Positions 18,082 to 27,182 of a stretch of DNA of 64,000 nucleotides are shown here, in pieces. The stretch's first letter is position 1; each line of letters begins with the position of its first letter. Both the position numbers and the translations under genes were made by a program. The notes under the pieces were generated by a model. That model had not been told where the DNA came from, searched no databases, and was given only the letters and a program-made list of their open reading frames with translations. Source of the DNA: Citrobacter enshiensis (GTDB lineage Bacteria > Pseudomonadota > Gammaproteobacteria > Enterobacterales > Enterobacteriaceae); assembly GCF_029338175.1 (NCBI RefSeq), contig NZ_CP119862.1, positions 806,001 to 870,000 of the forward strand, written 5' to 3'.

Positions 18082-20952
18082 TTACATTTTTTTCAGTGCG
18101 GTCAGTATTTTCTCTGGTGTGAAATGCCATTCCCGCAACCAGACGCCACAGGCATCATGAATCGCGGTAGCGATGGCGGGTGCTGCACCGTTAACACCGA
18201 TTTCAGAGATGGATTTGGCGCCAAAGGGTCCGACTTTATCGTCACTCGGCACCAGGACGGCACGAAAATCACGCGGAATATCACCTATTTTGGGTGCGCC
18301 GTAGCTGCGCAGATCGCGGGTCAGCGGATGACCTTGTGCATCATAGATAATTTCTTCGGTCAGGCTATGGCCGATAGCTCGCATCGACGCCCCGTAAATC
18401 TGCCCCAGCGCTAGCTCTGGGTTCACCGGTGTGCCGCAGTCCAGCAGTGCGTAGAATTTATCCAGGCGAATTTCACCAGTACGCGTATTGACTGCCACTT
18501 CGGCAAAGTTTGCGCCATACGGGAAGGCGAAATCGGGGGTGATATAGCTGGCGGTGGCAACCAGGGTACCAAAGCCGGTGCCGGTCTCCGCCTTATGGGC
18601 GATTTCACCGTAGCTGACCTCTCCTTGTTTACCGCGTACGACGCCTGGCGCAGCCAGTTGAACGTCGGCCAGAGGCTCTCCCAGCATTTGCGCACCGTGG
18701 AAGAGGATTTTTTCCCGCAGATTCTCCGCCGCTTTACGCGCTGCATTACCCGAGAAGCAGGTACCGGACGAGGCGTAGGCACCTTTGTCGAACAGCGCAT
18801 GGTCGGTGTCGCCTGAGATGACGTGAACCTCTTGCGGCGCGCAGCGCAGCACTTCCGCCGTCAGTTTCGTCACCACGGTATCGAGTCCGGTTCCAATATC
18901 AGCGCCACCGGAGTGAACGATAAAGGTGCCATCCGACTCCAGTTTGATCATGCAGTTGGCCTGATCGATATCCGGAATCCCCGACTTCTGCATAATAATG
19001 GCGACCCCTCGGCCTGTGCGCCAGTCACCGTCCTGCGGTTTGGGGGAAGACCAATTGATCATTTCACGTCCCTGACGCAGGATCTCCTCCAGCGCGCAGC
19101 TGGCGGCGGAAGGGACAGAGGTCGGGGCTTTACCTTCACCGATTGCGCCGAGTATTTTCAGTTCCTGTCCTTCGTGAACCCTGTTGCGCTCAATAATCTC
19201 CAGTTGGTCTATTTGCAACTGCTCGGCCAGTTCTGCCAGCGCCATGGTCATGGCAAACGTGCCTTTTGGCGCGCCGTACCCCTGATAAGCACCGGTGGGG
19301 CAAATGTTGCTGTAGTAGGTGGTGACCTGGAAATCGACGTTGTCACAGGGGTACAGCGGCAGCGAAAGCGCAGGACCGTTACACGGTACGGTGAGCGAAT
19401 GGTTGCCGTAAGGCCCTGTATTAGCGCGGAAATCCATTTTTACCGCCGTCAGACGACCGTCTTTCTTCGCACCCAGTTTCACCGTCACTTTCGCGACGTG
19501 GCGGGAAGTATTGGCAATAAACTCCTCTTCACGGGTATAGCGGAAATAAACCGGGCGTCCGGTCACGCAGGTGGCCCAGGCGCAGACCTCTTCCAGCAGG
19601 ATGTCCTGCTTGGAGCCAAAGCCGCCGCCCACGCGTTCCTTAATGACATGCACCTTGTGCTGCTTCAAGCCGACAAGACGCGCAACCTGACGGCGAAGGT
19701 GCCATGGAACCTGGGTTGAAGCGTGAATCACCAGGCGATCGCCGTCCATGCGTGTAAAGCAGATATGAGTTTCTGCCGGGCACTGTTGCGCCTGAGTGGA
19801 GGAATAGGTGCGTTCGATAATGACATCAGCATCAGCAAAGCCCTTTTCCATATCGCCGATATGACCGTGGATGCTGGCAGCAATATTTTTCCGGGGGCGT
19901 GAGCCAATCGGGAAGTTGATGATCATGTGCTCGCCGCGCTGCGCCGCGTGGCGGTTATCTTCTTCCAGCGTGTCCGGCGCACCGGCGACATACACGACCG
20001 GTTCATCGTGAACCACCGGCGCGTCTTCCGCCATGGCTTCATCAATCGACATGACCGGCTTGAGCACTTCATACTCGACGTGGATGAGTTTCAATGCCGC
20101 CAGCGCAATCTCTTCGCTTTCCGCGACCACTGCGGCAACACGATCGCCGACGTGACGCAGTTTCTTACCAAACATACGGCGGTCGAGCGGAGAAGGTTCC
20201 GGTGCGCTCTGGCCGCCAGGTGTGTAATAGATGTCCGGGCAGTTAAGATGGGTGATTACGTGAACCACGCCGGGCAGCGCTTGTGCTTTACTGACGTCCA
20301 GATGCGTAATGAGCGCGTGAGCGTGTGGGCTACGCAACATTTTGATGGTGCAAGCGTCTGGCGTAATGCGGTCTTCCACATAACAGGGTTTGGCCTGCAC
20401 CATTTTAGCGGCATCTGTTTTCGGCAAGAGCTTGCCAACCACAGCGAGGTCATCACGGAAAGTGGGTGCAATATTGATACTGGCCTGCGGGTCGTTTTTA
20501 CGCGCTACTGCCAGTTCTATCACCTGATAGTATTGTTGCCAGCCCGCATCGCGGCTGAATAAACCGGAGAGCGCATCGTCGATCTCTTCACGGGTGGGGA
20601 TGGCGATACGATCGAGCAGATCGCTGATAATCAGGGCGGCGGCCGGATCGTTGTATCCGGATTGCACTACGCCGGTATCCACCATTGCCTGCTGTACCAG
20701 GCTCAGTTCATTCCATTTACCCAATGATTCAGAGGTGCGGATCTCTGCCTGATCTAACTGAGCCGCTATCAGCAGGGAGGCGTTGACGATGCGACCGTTA
20801 TAAAGAATCGCGTCGGAACCGGCGAAGCCGAAGCCGTCGTCACTGTTGCGTACTGAGTGCATACCCAGGTTGAACAGCAGTGCTTGCGCGTTTTCGCCAG
20901 GATTCACTTTCATCTCCTGCGCCGCGCCGTTTAACGTAAAGTGAATCATCAT
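18082..20952 (-). CDS. xdhD: XdhD, molybdenum hydroxylase (xanthine-dehydrogenase-like)
   Basis: A 956-residue protein with the large molybdopterin-binding domains (about 170-956), including ERVGGGFGSKQ, GAYQGYGAPKG and the C-terminal GAKSISEIGVNG with the active-site glutamate. The first 160 residues resemble the two [2Fe-2S] domains of the family but contain no cysteine, so neither cluster can form by the usual ligands. E. coli XdhD as recalled shares this. It overlaps ygfM by 4 bases (ATGA). Context with yqeB/yqeC suggests a selenium-dependent purine hydroxylase. Confidence 0.93.
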   Translation of the reverse strand: MMIHFTLNGAAQEMKVNPGENAQALLFNLGMHSVRNSDDGFGFAGSDAILYNGRIVNASLLIAAQLDQAEIRTSESLGKWNELSLVQQAMVDTGVVQSGYNDPAAALIISDLLDRIAIPTREEIDDALSGLFSRDAGWQQYYQVIELAVARKNDPQASINIAPTFRDDLAVVGKLLPKTDAAKMVQAKPCYVEDRITPDACTIKMLRSPHAHALITHLDVSKAQALPGVVHVITHLNCPDIYYTPGGQSAPEPSPLDRRMFGKKLRHVGDRVAAVVAESEEIALAALKLIHVEYEVLKPVMSIDEAMAEDAPVVHDEPVVYVAGAPDTLEEDNRHAAQRGEHMIINFPIGSRPRKNIAASIHGHIGDMEKGFADADVIIERTYSSTQAQQCPAETHICFTRMDGDRLVIHASTQVPWHLRRQVARLVGLKQHKVHVIKERVGGGFGSKQDILLEEVCAWATCVTGRPVYFRYTREEEFIANTSRHVAKVTVKLGAKKDGRLTAVKMDFRANTGPYGNHSLTVPCNGPALSLPLYPCDNVDFQVTTYYSNICPTGAYQGYGAPKGTFAMTMALAELAEQLQIDQLEIIERNRVHEGQELKILGAIGEGKAPTSVPSAASCALEEILRQGREMINWSSPKPQDGDWRTGRGVAIIMQKSGIPDIDQANCMIKLESDGTFIVHSGGADIGTGLDTVVTKLTAEVLRCAPQEVHVISGDTDHALFDKGAYASSGTCFSGNAARKAAENLREKILFHGAQMLGEPLADVQLAAPGVVRGKQGEVSYGEIAHKAETGTGFGTLVATASYITPDFAFPYGANFAEVAVNTRTGEIRLDKFYALLDCGTPVNPELALGQIYGASMRAIGHSLTEEIIYDAQGHPLTRDLRSYGAPKIGDIPRDFRAVLVPSDDKVGPFGAKSISEIGVNGAAPAIATAIHDACGVWLREWHFTPEKILTALKKM

Positions 20953-21731
20953 ACGGCTTCCTCCCCGGCCTGTTGGCAGTCGGCAAACAGATCGGCCACC
21001 AGGACTCCTGTGATATAGCGCTTATAGGCCACGCTGCCCCGAACATCGTCCTGTGGGAAAATAGCGTTTGCGACGGCCTGTTCCAGCACGCTGCCTTCCA
21101 GTTTTTGCGTTTCCACATCGCGTAACCTTAGCGCTTTGTCCGCCACGCCATCCAGCGCGATGCGCATGCTGTCGTGCTCTGTCAGCGCAACGGCAGCGGT
21201 CACGACGGTTAATCCTGCCTGCGAACGGCTGATTTTGCGGGTAGCGCAGGGGAGGTAAGGATCTTTAATGATAATTTCAGTCAGCAGGCGATCGCGCGGA
21301 TCGGCCAGATAGCTCTCCAGTGACAGGTTTTCGCCGTTACCAAAAACCAACTGCGTATCCAGCGCCAGCAGCACGGGGAGTAAAACGGATTCTTCCTGCA
21401 AGGCGGCGATCTCACCGCCGATTGTTGACTGGTTGCGTAAATGGCGGGAGTAGATAAAACCTAACGCTTCCCGTAGCGCTGCCGGGAGGTAGCGGGCATC
21501 ACGTAAGGGTTGCAGGCGAGTCATCGCCCCGATACGCAATGCACCGTTGTCCCAGTCCACCCAATCCAGTTCCAGATCCTGCAAGGAAATGGCAATACGT
21601 TTCTCGGTACGTGTTGGCGTGGCGTTGAGTTTGCTGCCCCCGGCAAACCAGATGGCATCATCCTGATAGCGGCGCTTAAGTTCCAGCGCCTGTTCTACGG
21701 AGTCGGGCCTGAAAAATTGATCAATCATCAT
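20949..21731 (-). CDS. ygfM: YgfM, FAD-binding subunit of molybdenum hydroxylase
   Basis: A 260-residue protein of the CO dehydrogenase medium-subunit/FAD-binding family: an N-terminal FAD-binding part (WFAGGSKLNATPT) and a C-terminal domain with the NQSTIGGEIA motif. It likely carries electrons for XdhD, encoded immediately downstream with a 4-base overlap. ATG ATG at the start follows a GAGGAAAG ribosome site. Confidence 0.92.
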   Translation of the reverse strand: MMIDQFFRPDSVEQALELKRRYQDDAIWFAGGSKLNATPTRTEKRIAISLQDLELDWVDWDNGALRIGAMTRLQPLRDARYLPAALREALGFIYSRHLRNQSTIGGEIAALQEESVLLPVLLALDTQLVFGNGENLSLESYLADPRDRLLTEIIIKDPYLPCATRKISRSQAGLTVVTAAVALTEHDSMRIALDGVADKALRLRDVETQKLEGSVLEQAVANAIFPQDDVRGSVAYKRYITGVLVADLFADCQQAGEEAV

Positions 21732-21745
21732 CTTTCCTCATCAAT

Positions 21746-21767
21746 CCCTCTCCTCAGAAGGAGAGGG
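21746..21767 (-). repeat. Intercistronic hairpin between ssnA and ygfM
   Basis: A perfect 9-bp stem (CCCTCTCCT/AGGAGAGGG) with a 4-base loop lies in the 42-base gap between ssnA and ygfM. It has no U-run, so it more likely protects or partitions the polycistronic mRNA than terminates it. Confidence 0.6.
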
Positions 21768-21773
21768 CGTGGG

Positions 21774-23102
21774 CTATGCCAGTGCATCCATCCGGCGCCA
21801 CATACTGGCGGCGGCTTTTCTGGCCTGCGCATAAATTGAATCGCAATCGAAAGTGAACTGGCGGTCCTCATACACCATCACGCCATTTACCATGACGCTA
21901 TGCACGCTGCCTGAACCGAGACCGAAAGCGATATGCCCGGCGACGTTCTCCGCCACCAGCGGGGTGGGCGCTGAATAATCGAAGAGGGTTAAGTCAGCTT
22001 TGTACCCTGCTTCCAGTCGACCAAAGTTCGCCCCGAAGTTACGACTCAACAGTTCGTTACCGTTAGCCAGCGCTTTAGCAAAACTGTCTGGCCAGAGCGG
22101 TCCGCCCGCGTCGCGATGCTTGAAGAAGGCAAACTTCATCTCTTCAAGCATGTCGGAGCCGATACCGTCAGTACCCAGCGCCAGATTACGGATGTGGGTA
22201 AGGTGATGGTTGTAGCCGACATGGTTATTCATGTTCGAGCGGGCGTTATGCACCAGGAAGGCATCCTGCTGATTCAGCAGAGCGATATCCTCTGCAGACA
22301 GATACAGGCCGTGCGCCACCAGCGTTTTACTGTCGATAAGGTCGTATTCAGCCAGCCTGACCAGCAAATCTTTGCCGTACAGGTGGTGGCTGTGGGAAAC
22401 GTCATAAAGGTCTTCTGCGGCATGGATATGTAACCCACGCTTCGTCGCTTTAACCGCCTCGCGTAGCATCTCCAGTCCGGCGTCCGGTACCGTAAAGGGG
22501 GCATGAGCGCCAATATGCGCTTCCACCAGATACGGCTCGGTTCCGGTTTTACGTGCGTCGTCTATCTGGCGAGCGAAACGAATATTTTCTTCGACACCTT
22601 CCTGTAACTCTTTGATTCCATTGTTACGGTCAGTGGTTTCAAAGCAGGTCATGGCGCGCAGGCCAACGTTTAAAAATGCGCTGCGCAGCGTGGAGAGCGA
22701 CCCGGCAATATATGCCGGGGACGCATGGTGATCGATGACCGCTGTGCATCCGCTCTTAATGGCCTCCATCGAGCAAATCAGCCCGCTGTAGTAGAGCGAC
22801 TCCTCATCCAGCGCACGATCCAGTCGCCACCAGAGGTTTTTCAGCGTCGAGATAAAATCCGGGCTAGGGGCGATTTGCGCCATGATCCCGCGTGATAAAC
22901 CGGAGTAAAAATGGTTATGCGCGCAGACCAGTCCCGGCATCACAATCCGACCATGCATCTCTTTCCACTGCGCTGCAGGGTAGCGCTGCGTCAGTGCATC
23001 GCCGATATCGACGATAACGTCTTTTTCGATGGCAATATCAACGCCTTCCTGCACTTTTGCCGGGTGGAGCTGTACGGCGGTGACATTTTTCAGAATCAAC
23101 AT
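21774..23102 (-). CDS. ssnA: SsnA, amidohydrolase/aminohydrolase of purine breakdown
   Basis: A 442-residue metal-dependent hydrolase of the chlorohydrolase/deaminase group, with metal ligands in VCAHNHFYSG, EAHIGAH, LVAHGLYL and LGTDGIGSD. In gut bacteria it belongs to the anaerobic urate/purine pathway with YgfK, XdhD, HyuA and YgeX. The start at 23102 (MLILKNVTAV) lies 2 bases after the ygfK stop, with GGAGG inside the ygfK end. A longer frame to 23168 overlaps ygfK and was not used. Confidence 0.93.
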   Translation of the reverse strand: MLILKNVTAVQLHPAKVQEGVDIAIEKDVIVDIGDALTQRYPAAQWKEMHGRIVMPGLVCAHNHFYSGLSRGIMAQIAPSPDFISTLKNLWWRLDRALDEESLYYSGLICSMEAIKSGCTAVIDHHASPAYIAGSLSTLRSAFLNVGLRAMTCFETTDRNNGIKELQEGVEENIRFARQIDDARKTGTEPYLVEAHIGAHAPFTVPDAGLEMLREAVKATKRGLHIHAAEDLYDVSHSHHLYGKDLLVRLAEYDLIDSKTLVAHGLYLSAEDIALLNQQDAFLVHNARSNMNNHVGYNHHLTHIRNLALGTDGIGSDMLEEMKFAFFKHRDAGGPLWPDSFAKALANGNELLSRNFGANFGRLEAGYKADLTLFDYSAPTPLVAENVAGHIAFGLGSGSVHSVMVNGVMVYEDRQFTFDCDSIYAQARKAAASMWRRMDALA

Positions 23103-23104
23103 GA

Positions 23105-26100
23105 TTACGCCTCCACGCGACCCAGCAGGTAATGATGATGCTGGTGGACATAGCTGATGATGCGACACATTTCATCCAGCTCTGGCGGTATGCTGGCGAA
23201 CTGACCTTCGCTGTTCATGTTTAATACCCAGTTTTGACTATTCAGCCGTACCCGTACCTGGTCATCTACCACCAGGAATCCCGGGTTGCTGCTGTTGTCG
23301 AAATCCTGTGGCAGACTGAAGACAGTGACCTTGTCTTTGTACGGTTTCCCTTGCCACGGGCAGAATTGAGCGCAGTTACCGCATTCGTTGCAATACGCGT
23401 CCAGGTGCAGTGTCTGGAAGCGGTTCTGGAAGCCGGGAACGGGGATCGAAACGTTGGCGCGGTTCGGGCAAACGTCAACGCACTTGCTGCAGACGTAGTT
23501 GCATTCAAGGCAGCGCGCCGCTTCCTGCGCAACAAACGCGTCGCGATCGTCTTTGTCGACCATCGCAACGGATATTGCGCCTTTGCGTTGATAGATCTCT
23601 GCGGGACTGACGTTGTTCCAGCGCTTATCTCCGTGGTGGGAACGAATATTTTCCCGGTAGAGGATGGTATCCGCAGCCCGACGTGCAGAGCCGATGGCCG
23701 CAACGATGGAAGAGGGACCGCGCTGGACGTCGCCGATCATAAAGACGTTGGTAAGAAGTGTTTCACCGCTATTGTTGATCTCCGGCCAGCCATTCTTATC
23801 CAGCGGTACACCCATTGCATTCAGCGCCTCAGTATCCTGCTGTTCGCCAATGGCAGTGATCAGGCTATCAGCATGAAGGGTCAGGGTTTCGCCGGTTTCA
23901 ACGGGACGGCGTCGACCTTTCTCATCGGGTTCGCCAAGTGACATCACACGCAGCGTTAACGTGCCGTCGGCATCAAAACGTTCCGGATTGTTCAGGAAGC
24001 GGAATTCAACGCCATCATGCAGCGCTTCTTCGTACTCTTCGCGCCAGGCGGGCATTTCCTGTAAAGAGCGACGATAAACGACGGTGGCTTTTTCCACGCC
24101 GGGTACGCGTAGCGCGGCACGAGCGCAATCCATCGCGGTGTTACCTGCGCCGACGATCACCACATGTTTGCCCAGCGTCAGGTCTGCTCCCTGGTTGTAT
24201 TCGCGCAGGAAGGGGAGTGATTTCCAGATGTGTGGATTATCACCCTCCAGCTTCACGCCGCTGTTTTTATCCGTACCGGTCGCGATCAGGACATACTGGT
24301 AGCCCTGATTTTTTAACTGTTCAACGGTCAGATCCGGCGCGCAGCCATACTCAAACTTCACGCCGTGAGCGGCGACAAAGTCGATATCGTGTTGAATTAA
24401 CTCCGCCGGAATACGGAACTGAGGAATGATATTTTTCACCACGCCGCCCGCGTTTGCTTCACGTTCGAACAGGGTGACTGAATGCCCTGCCCGGGCGAGG
24501 AAGTAACCTGCAGCAAGCCCCGCAGGACCTGCGCCAATCACCGCGACAGGATGACGGGAACCGGAACCGGCCGGTTTATGCCAGCGTTGTTTGTACTCTT
24601 CCCAGCCTTTCTCCAGCGCGACTTTTTTAAGTTCGCGGATATTCAGCGCGCTGTCATAGTCCAGTCGGGTACAGTTGTACTGACACTGGTGATCGCAGAT
24701 ATGGCCCGTGATGGCGGGGAGGGCGTTGCGTTGATAGATGAGTTCCAGCGCGTCGGCATAGCGGTGCTCGCCGAGCAGGCGAATGTACTCCGGAATATCC
24801 TGTTTGATGGCGCAGGCTGTAATGCATGGCGCGACATAGCAGTCGGTAAGCGGTAAACCTTCAGCAACGTCGATACGCTCTTCCGGCTTCCAGTGTTTCT
24901 GCGTGTACTCCATGGTAATGGCGTCTTCCGCCAGCTTGTTCAGGCGTGCGACGTCGACGTGTTTCATCTCCCACGCATCTGATAATTCCAGTTCCCGCAT
25001 GCATGCGCTCAGGCGCAGGTAACCGCCGGGTTTCAGCAGGTCGGTTGCCATGGTGATAGGGCGAATACCGGTATCAAAGATATCGCGGATCGTCAGTTGA
25101 CTTGCTCCGCCGGAATAGGAGATCGGCAATTTGCCGTCGAAGGCGCGGGAAAGTACGGCGGCCACATTGATGGAGAGTGGGAACAGCGCCCGACCAGACA
25201 TGTACATCTCTTCGCCGGGAAGTGCGCCTTTGTTATTGATAGTCCCCAGCGTGTTAGTCAGTTTTACGCCGAAACCGAGAGATTTTTCTTTTGCCAGCAC
25301 CATCAGCCGTTGCAGCATTTCCAGGGCCTGAGCCAGCTTAAGATCGTGCTCGAACGACTCCTCTTTCAGTCCAATGTACCCGAAGCCGCAGTTATCAAGA
25401 ATTTCACGCACTCTCTCGTAGCCCAGTAGCGTGGGGTTGAGCTTCACGAAGGTATTCAGCCCTTTCTCTTCTAACATGTAGCGGCAGATGGCTTCGATTT
25501 CGTGCGGTGGACAACCGTGCATAGTCGAAAGCGTGACCCCTTGCACCATGTTGGCAGGGATGCGGGCTGGTAATGCCTGCAGGTTTTCTCGTTGTTGGGT
25601 CAGGTCGTGACGCGCCAAAAATGCGTCATCATGCAGCCACTGGTGGAGCGTGTCGCGGTATTGCGCAAACTTAGGATGCGCCGATGCGTCCATCATATTG
25701 TCGATGAACTGTTGCATCGGCGGCTGTTTAATTCCGTCAAGGTTGTAGCCGACGCTCATATTAAAGATAAATGACTTACCCGCGTCGGAGTCGGAAGGCT
25801 GCAGTAACTGTTCCAGCAAGTGCAGGGCAAACCAGGCTTTGAGGTATTCATCCCAGGCTTTCAGCAGCGTGAACTCGGTGGACCATTCGGTGTTGAAGCA
25901 CTCATCTTCAGCATCAATGCAGGGTTTTTCCAGCTCCAGACGATCCAGAATCTGGACTGTTTTGAGTTCAATGAAACGACCACCGGTTAGCCAGGAGGTG
26001 ACGATGTTTTGGGCAAGCTGAGTGTGCGGGCCGGCGGCGGGGCCGACGGGAGTGGCACAGGTTTCACCAAACACGCTGACCGACTTCCCTTTTTCTGGCG

Positions 26101-26209
26101 AGTAAAACTGTTGTTCGGGAATACCAAAGATAGAGCGTTGTTGTTGGTATTCATCAAATATGCGCGTCAAAAGCTCCTCAAACGGAATGGGACGCATAAT
26201 ATCCCCCAT
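23105..26209 (-). CDS. ygfK: YgfK, multidomain Fe-S flavoprotein oxidoreductase
   Basis: A 1034-residue enzyme. The N-terminal half (about 1-450) resembles dihydropyrimidine dehydrogenase/dihydroorotate dehydrogenase-like barrels. The middle has cysteine-rich Fe-S motifs (CYVAPCITACAI, CDHQCQYNC) and a GltD-like FAD/NAD domain (GAGPAGLAAG, GAGNTAMDC). The end has ferredoxin motifs (CLECNYVCSKCVDVCP, CNECGNCAQFCP). It is a selenate-reductase-like protein now tied to anaerobic purine degradation. It heads ygfK-ssnA-ygfM-xdhD behind a sigma-54 promoter, with AAGGAGAGGG before ATG 26209. ATG 26197 (MRPIPF) is an alternative. Confidence 0.93.
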   Translation of the reverse strand: MGDIMRPIPFEELLTRIFDEYQQQRSIFGIPEQQFYSPEKGKSVSVFGETCATPVGPAAGPHTQLAQNIVTSWLTGGRFIELKTVQILDRLELEKPCIDAEDECFNTEWSTEFTLLKAWDEYLKAWFALHLLEQLLQPSDSDAGKSFIFNMSVGYNLDGIKQPPMQQFIDNMMDASAHPKFAQYRDTLHQWLHDDAFLARHDLTQQRENLQALPARIPANMVQGVTLSTMHGCPPHEIEAICRYMLEEKGLNTFVKLNPTLLGYERVREILDNCGFGYIGLKEESFEHDLKLAQALEMLQRLMVLAKEKSLGFGVKLTNTLGTINNKGALPGEEMYMSGRALFPLSINVAAVLSRAFDGKLPISYSGGASQLTIRDIFDTGIRPITMATDLLKPGGYLRLSACMRELELSDAWEMKHVDVARLNKLAEDAITMEYTQKHWKPEERIDVAEGLPLTDCYVAPCITACAIKQDIPEYIRLLGEHRYADALELIYQRNALPAITGHICDHQCQYNCTRLDYDSALNIRELKKVALEKGWEEYKQRWHKPAGSGSRHPVAVIGAGPAGLAAGYFLARAGHSVTLFEREANAGGVVKNIIPQFRIPAELIQHDIDFVAAHGVKFEYGCAPDLTVEQLKNQGYQYVLIATGTDKNSGVKLEGDNPHIWKSLPFLREYNQGADLTLGKHVVIVGAGNTAMDCARAALRVPGVEKATVVYRRSLQEMPAWREEYEEALHDGVEFRFLNNPERFDADGTLTLRVMSLGEPDEKGRRRPVETGETLTLHADSLITAIGEQQDTEALNAMGVPLDKNGWPEINNSGETLLTNVFMIGDVQRGPSSIVAAIGSARRAADTILYRENIRSHHGDKRWNNVSPAEIYQRKGAISVAMVDKDDRDAFVAQEAARCLECNYVCSKCVDVCPNRANVSIPVPGFQNRFQTLHLDAYCNECGNCAQFCPWQGKPYKDKVTVFSLPQDFDNSSNPGFLVVDDQVRVRLNSQNWVLNMNSEGQFASIPPELDEMCRIISYVHQHHHYLLGRVEA

Positions 26210-26281
26210 AACCCTCTCCTTAGCTTATACAGATATCATTGATTGACCGGTATAGATAAATCCGGCGGTTTGGGGATATAG

Positions 26282-26297
26282 AGCAACATTCGCACCA
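26282..26297 (-). promoter_or_regulatory. Sigma-54 promoter of ygfK-ssnA-ygfM-xdhD
   Basis: Minus strand reads TGGTGCG-AATG-TTGCT, matching the -24/-12 consensus TGGCACR-N4-TTGCW at all but two positions, with correct GG/GC spacing. It would start transcription near 26271, giving a leader of about 60 bases to the ygfK ATG. The sigma-54 activator gene uacR lies in the same cluster. Confidence 0.8.
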
Positions 26298-26360
26298 CTC
26301 TTACGAGCCAACGGCATAAAAATAAAATTTTGTGAGGGGGTTCTAATCTTGGTCGTGCTT

Positions 26361-26376
26361 TGTGAAATATCTCACA
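26361..26376. promoter_or_regulatory. CRP-like palindrome upstream of ygfK
   Basis: TGTGA-AATATC-TCACA is a perfect CRP-type core, centred about 97 bases upstream of the predicted ygfK start. It may bind CRP, or serve as the enhancer of UacR. The rest of the 336-base gap (26210-26545) shows no ORF. Confidence 0.65.
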
Positions 26377-26545
26377 GATACCAAATGAGAATTAAAATCA
26401 GTCTGAGCGGATATTGGCAAGGGGTGTTTCATGAGGTTGCTTATTTTTCTCAAAATTAGCGAATTCTTATCATTATGATAAGGAGGGAGGATGCGGTTAA
26501 AATATTTGAACGCAATCGTTTAACTCAGTCGGTTGATTTTTTATA

Positions 26546-27112
26546 TTACTTTTTCTGTGCATTAATAAAATCCTCGGGAGTATCGATATCTAAAGTAATG
26601 CCAGCATCTGTCATTTCAATCGTATAATGTTCGCCCATCAGTAATGCCTGGCGCATACTGCTGACATTCGGTTGAGATATAGCCTGTATCAGACACGATT
26701 TTGGCAATAAAACAGGGTGTCCTGGCATTCCTTTATAGCATGGAATGAGGGCACCATTGTTACGTAACGACCAGAGTTTGCTAAAGATATTCACATTCAG
26801 ACTGGGCATATCGCCATGAGTGATAAAGCAGAATTCGCTGCTCACTGCGGTCGCTGCCGTTTGTATTGACGAAAATAATCCATGGGCATACTCTGAGTTG
26901 TGGATAATAATGATATTCGACTGGCCTGCATAACGGCGATGAAGTTCATCGGCGCGATAACCGGTGACTAAAATAATTCTGCTGCAAAATTGCAATGCGT
27001 TTTTGATACTTGCATCAAGAATTGTTCCCTCTTGCCAGGGTAACATCATTTTCCATTTTCCCATTCTTGATGATAATCCGGCAGCAGTAATTATGCAGTC
27101 GATATCTGGCAT
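26546..27112 (-). CDS. mocA: Molybdenum cofactor cytidylyltransferase MocA
   Basis: A 188-residue nucleotidyltransferase that joins CMP to Mo-molybdopterin to make the MCD cofactor used by XdhA, XdhD and related hydroxylases. It has the IITAAGLSSRMGKWKMMLPW nucleotide-binding motif at the N-terminus and the HGDMPSL metal motif. It is divergent from yqeC across 70 bases. Its place beside two molybdenum hydroxylase sets fits the role. Confidence 0.94.
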   Translation of the reverse strand: MPDIDCIITAAGLSSRMGKWKMMLPWQEGTILDASIKNALQFCSRIILVTGYRADELHRRYAGQSNIIIIHNSEYAHGLFSSIQTAATAVSSEFCFITHGDMPSLNVNIFSKLWSLRNNGALIPCYKGMPGHPVLLPKSCLIQAISQPNVSSMRQALLMGEHYTIEMTDAGITLDIDTPEDFINAQKK

Positions 27113-27182
27113 AGTGATCCCTTTATTTGGTTGTTATGGCGTGACCAGAGAATGTCGTCACCAAAGAGGCTCATGAAGGATA

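Noticed and set aside
18823..20562. Long plus-strand ORFs of 298 and 211 residues within xdhD
   Set aside because: They lie wholly inside the conserved xdhD gene and are antisense shadows with no ribosome site or family features.
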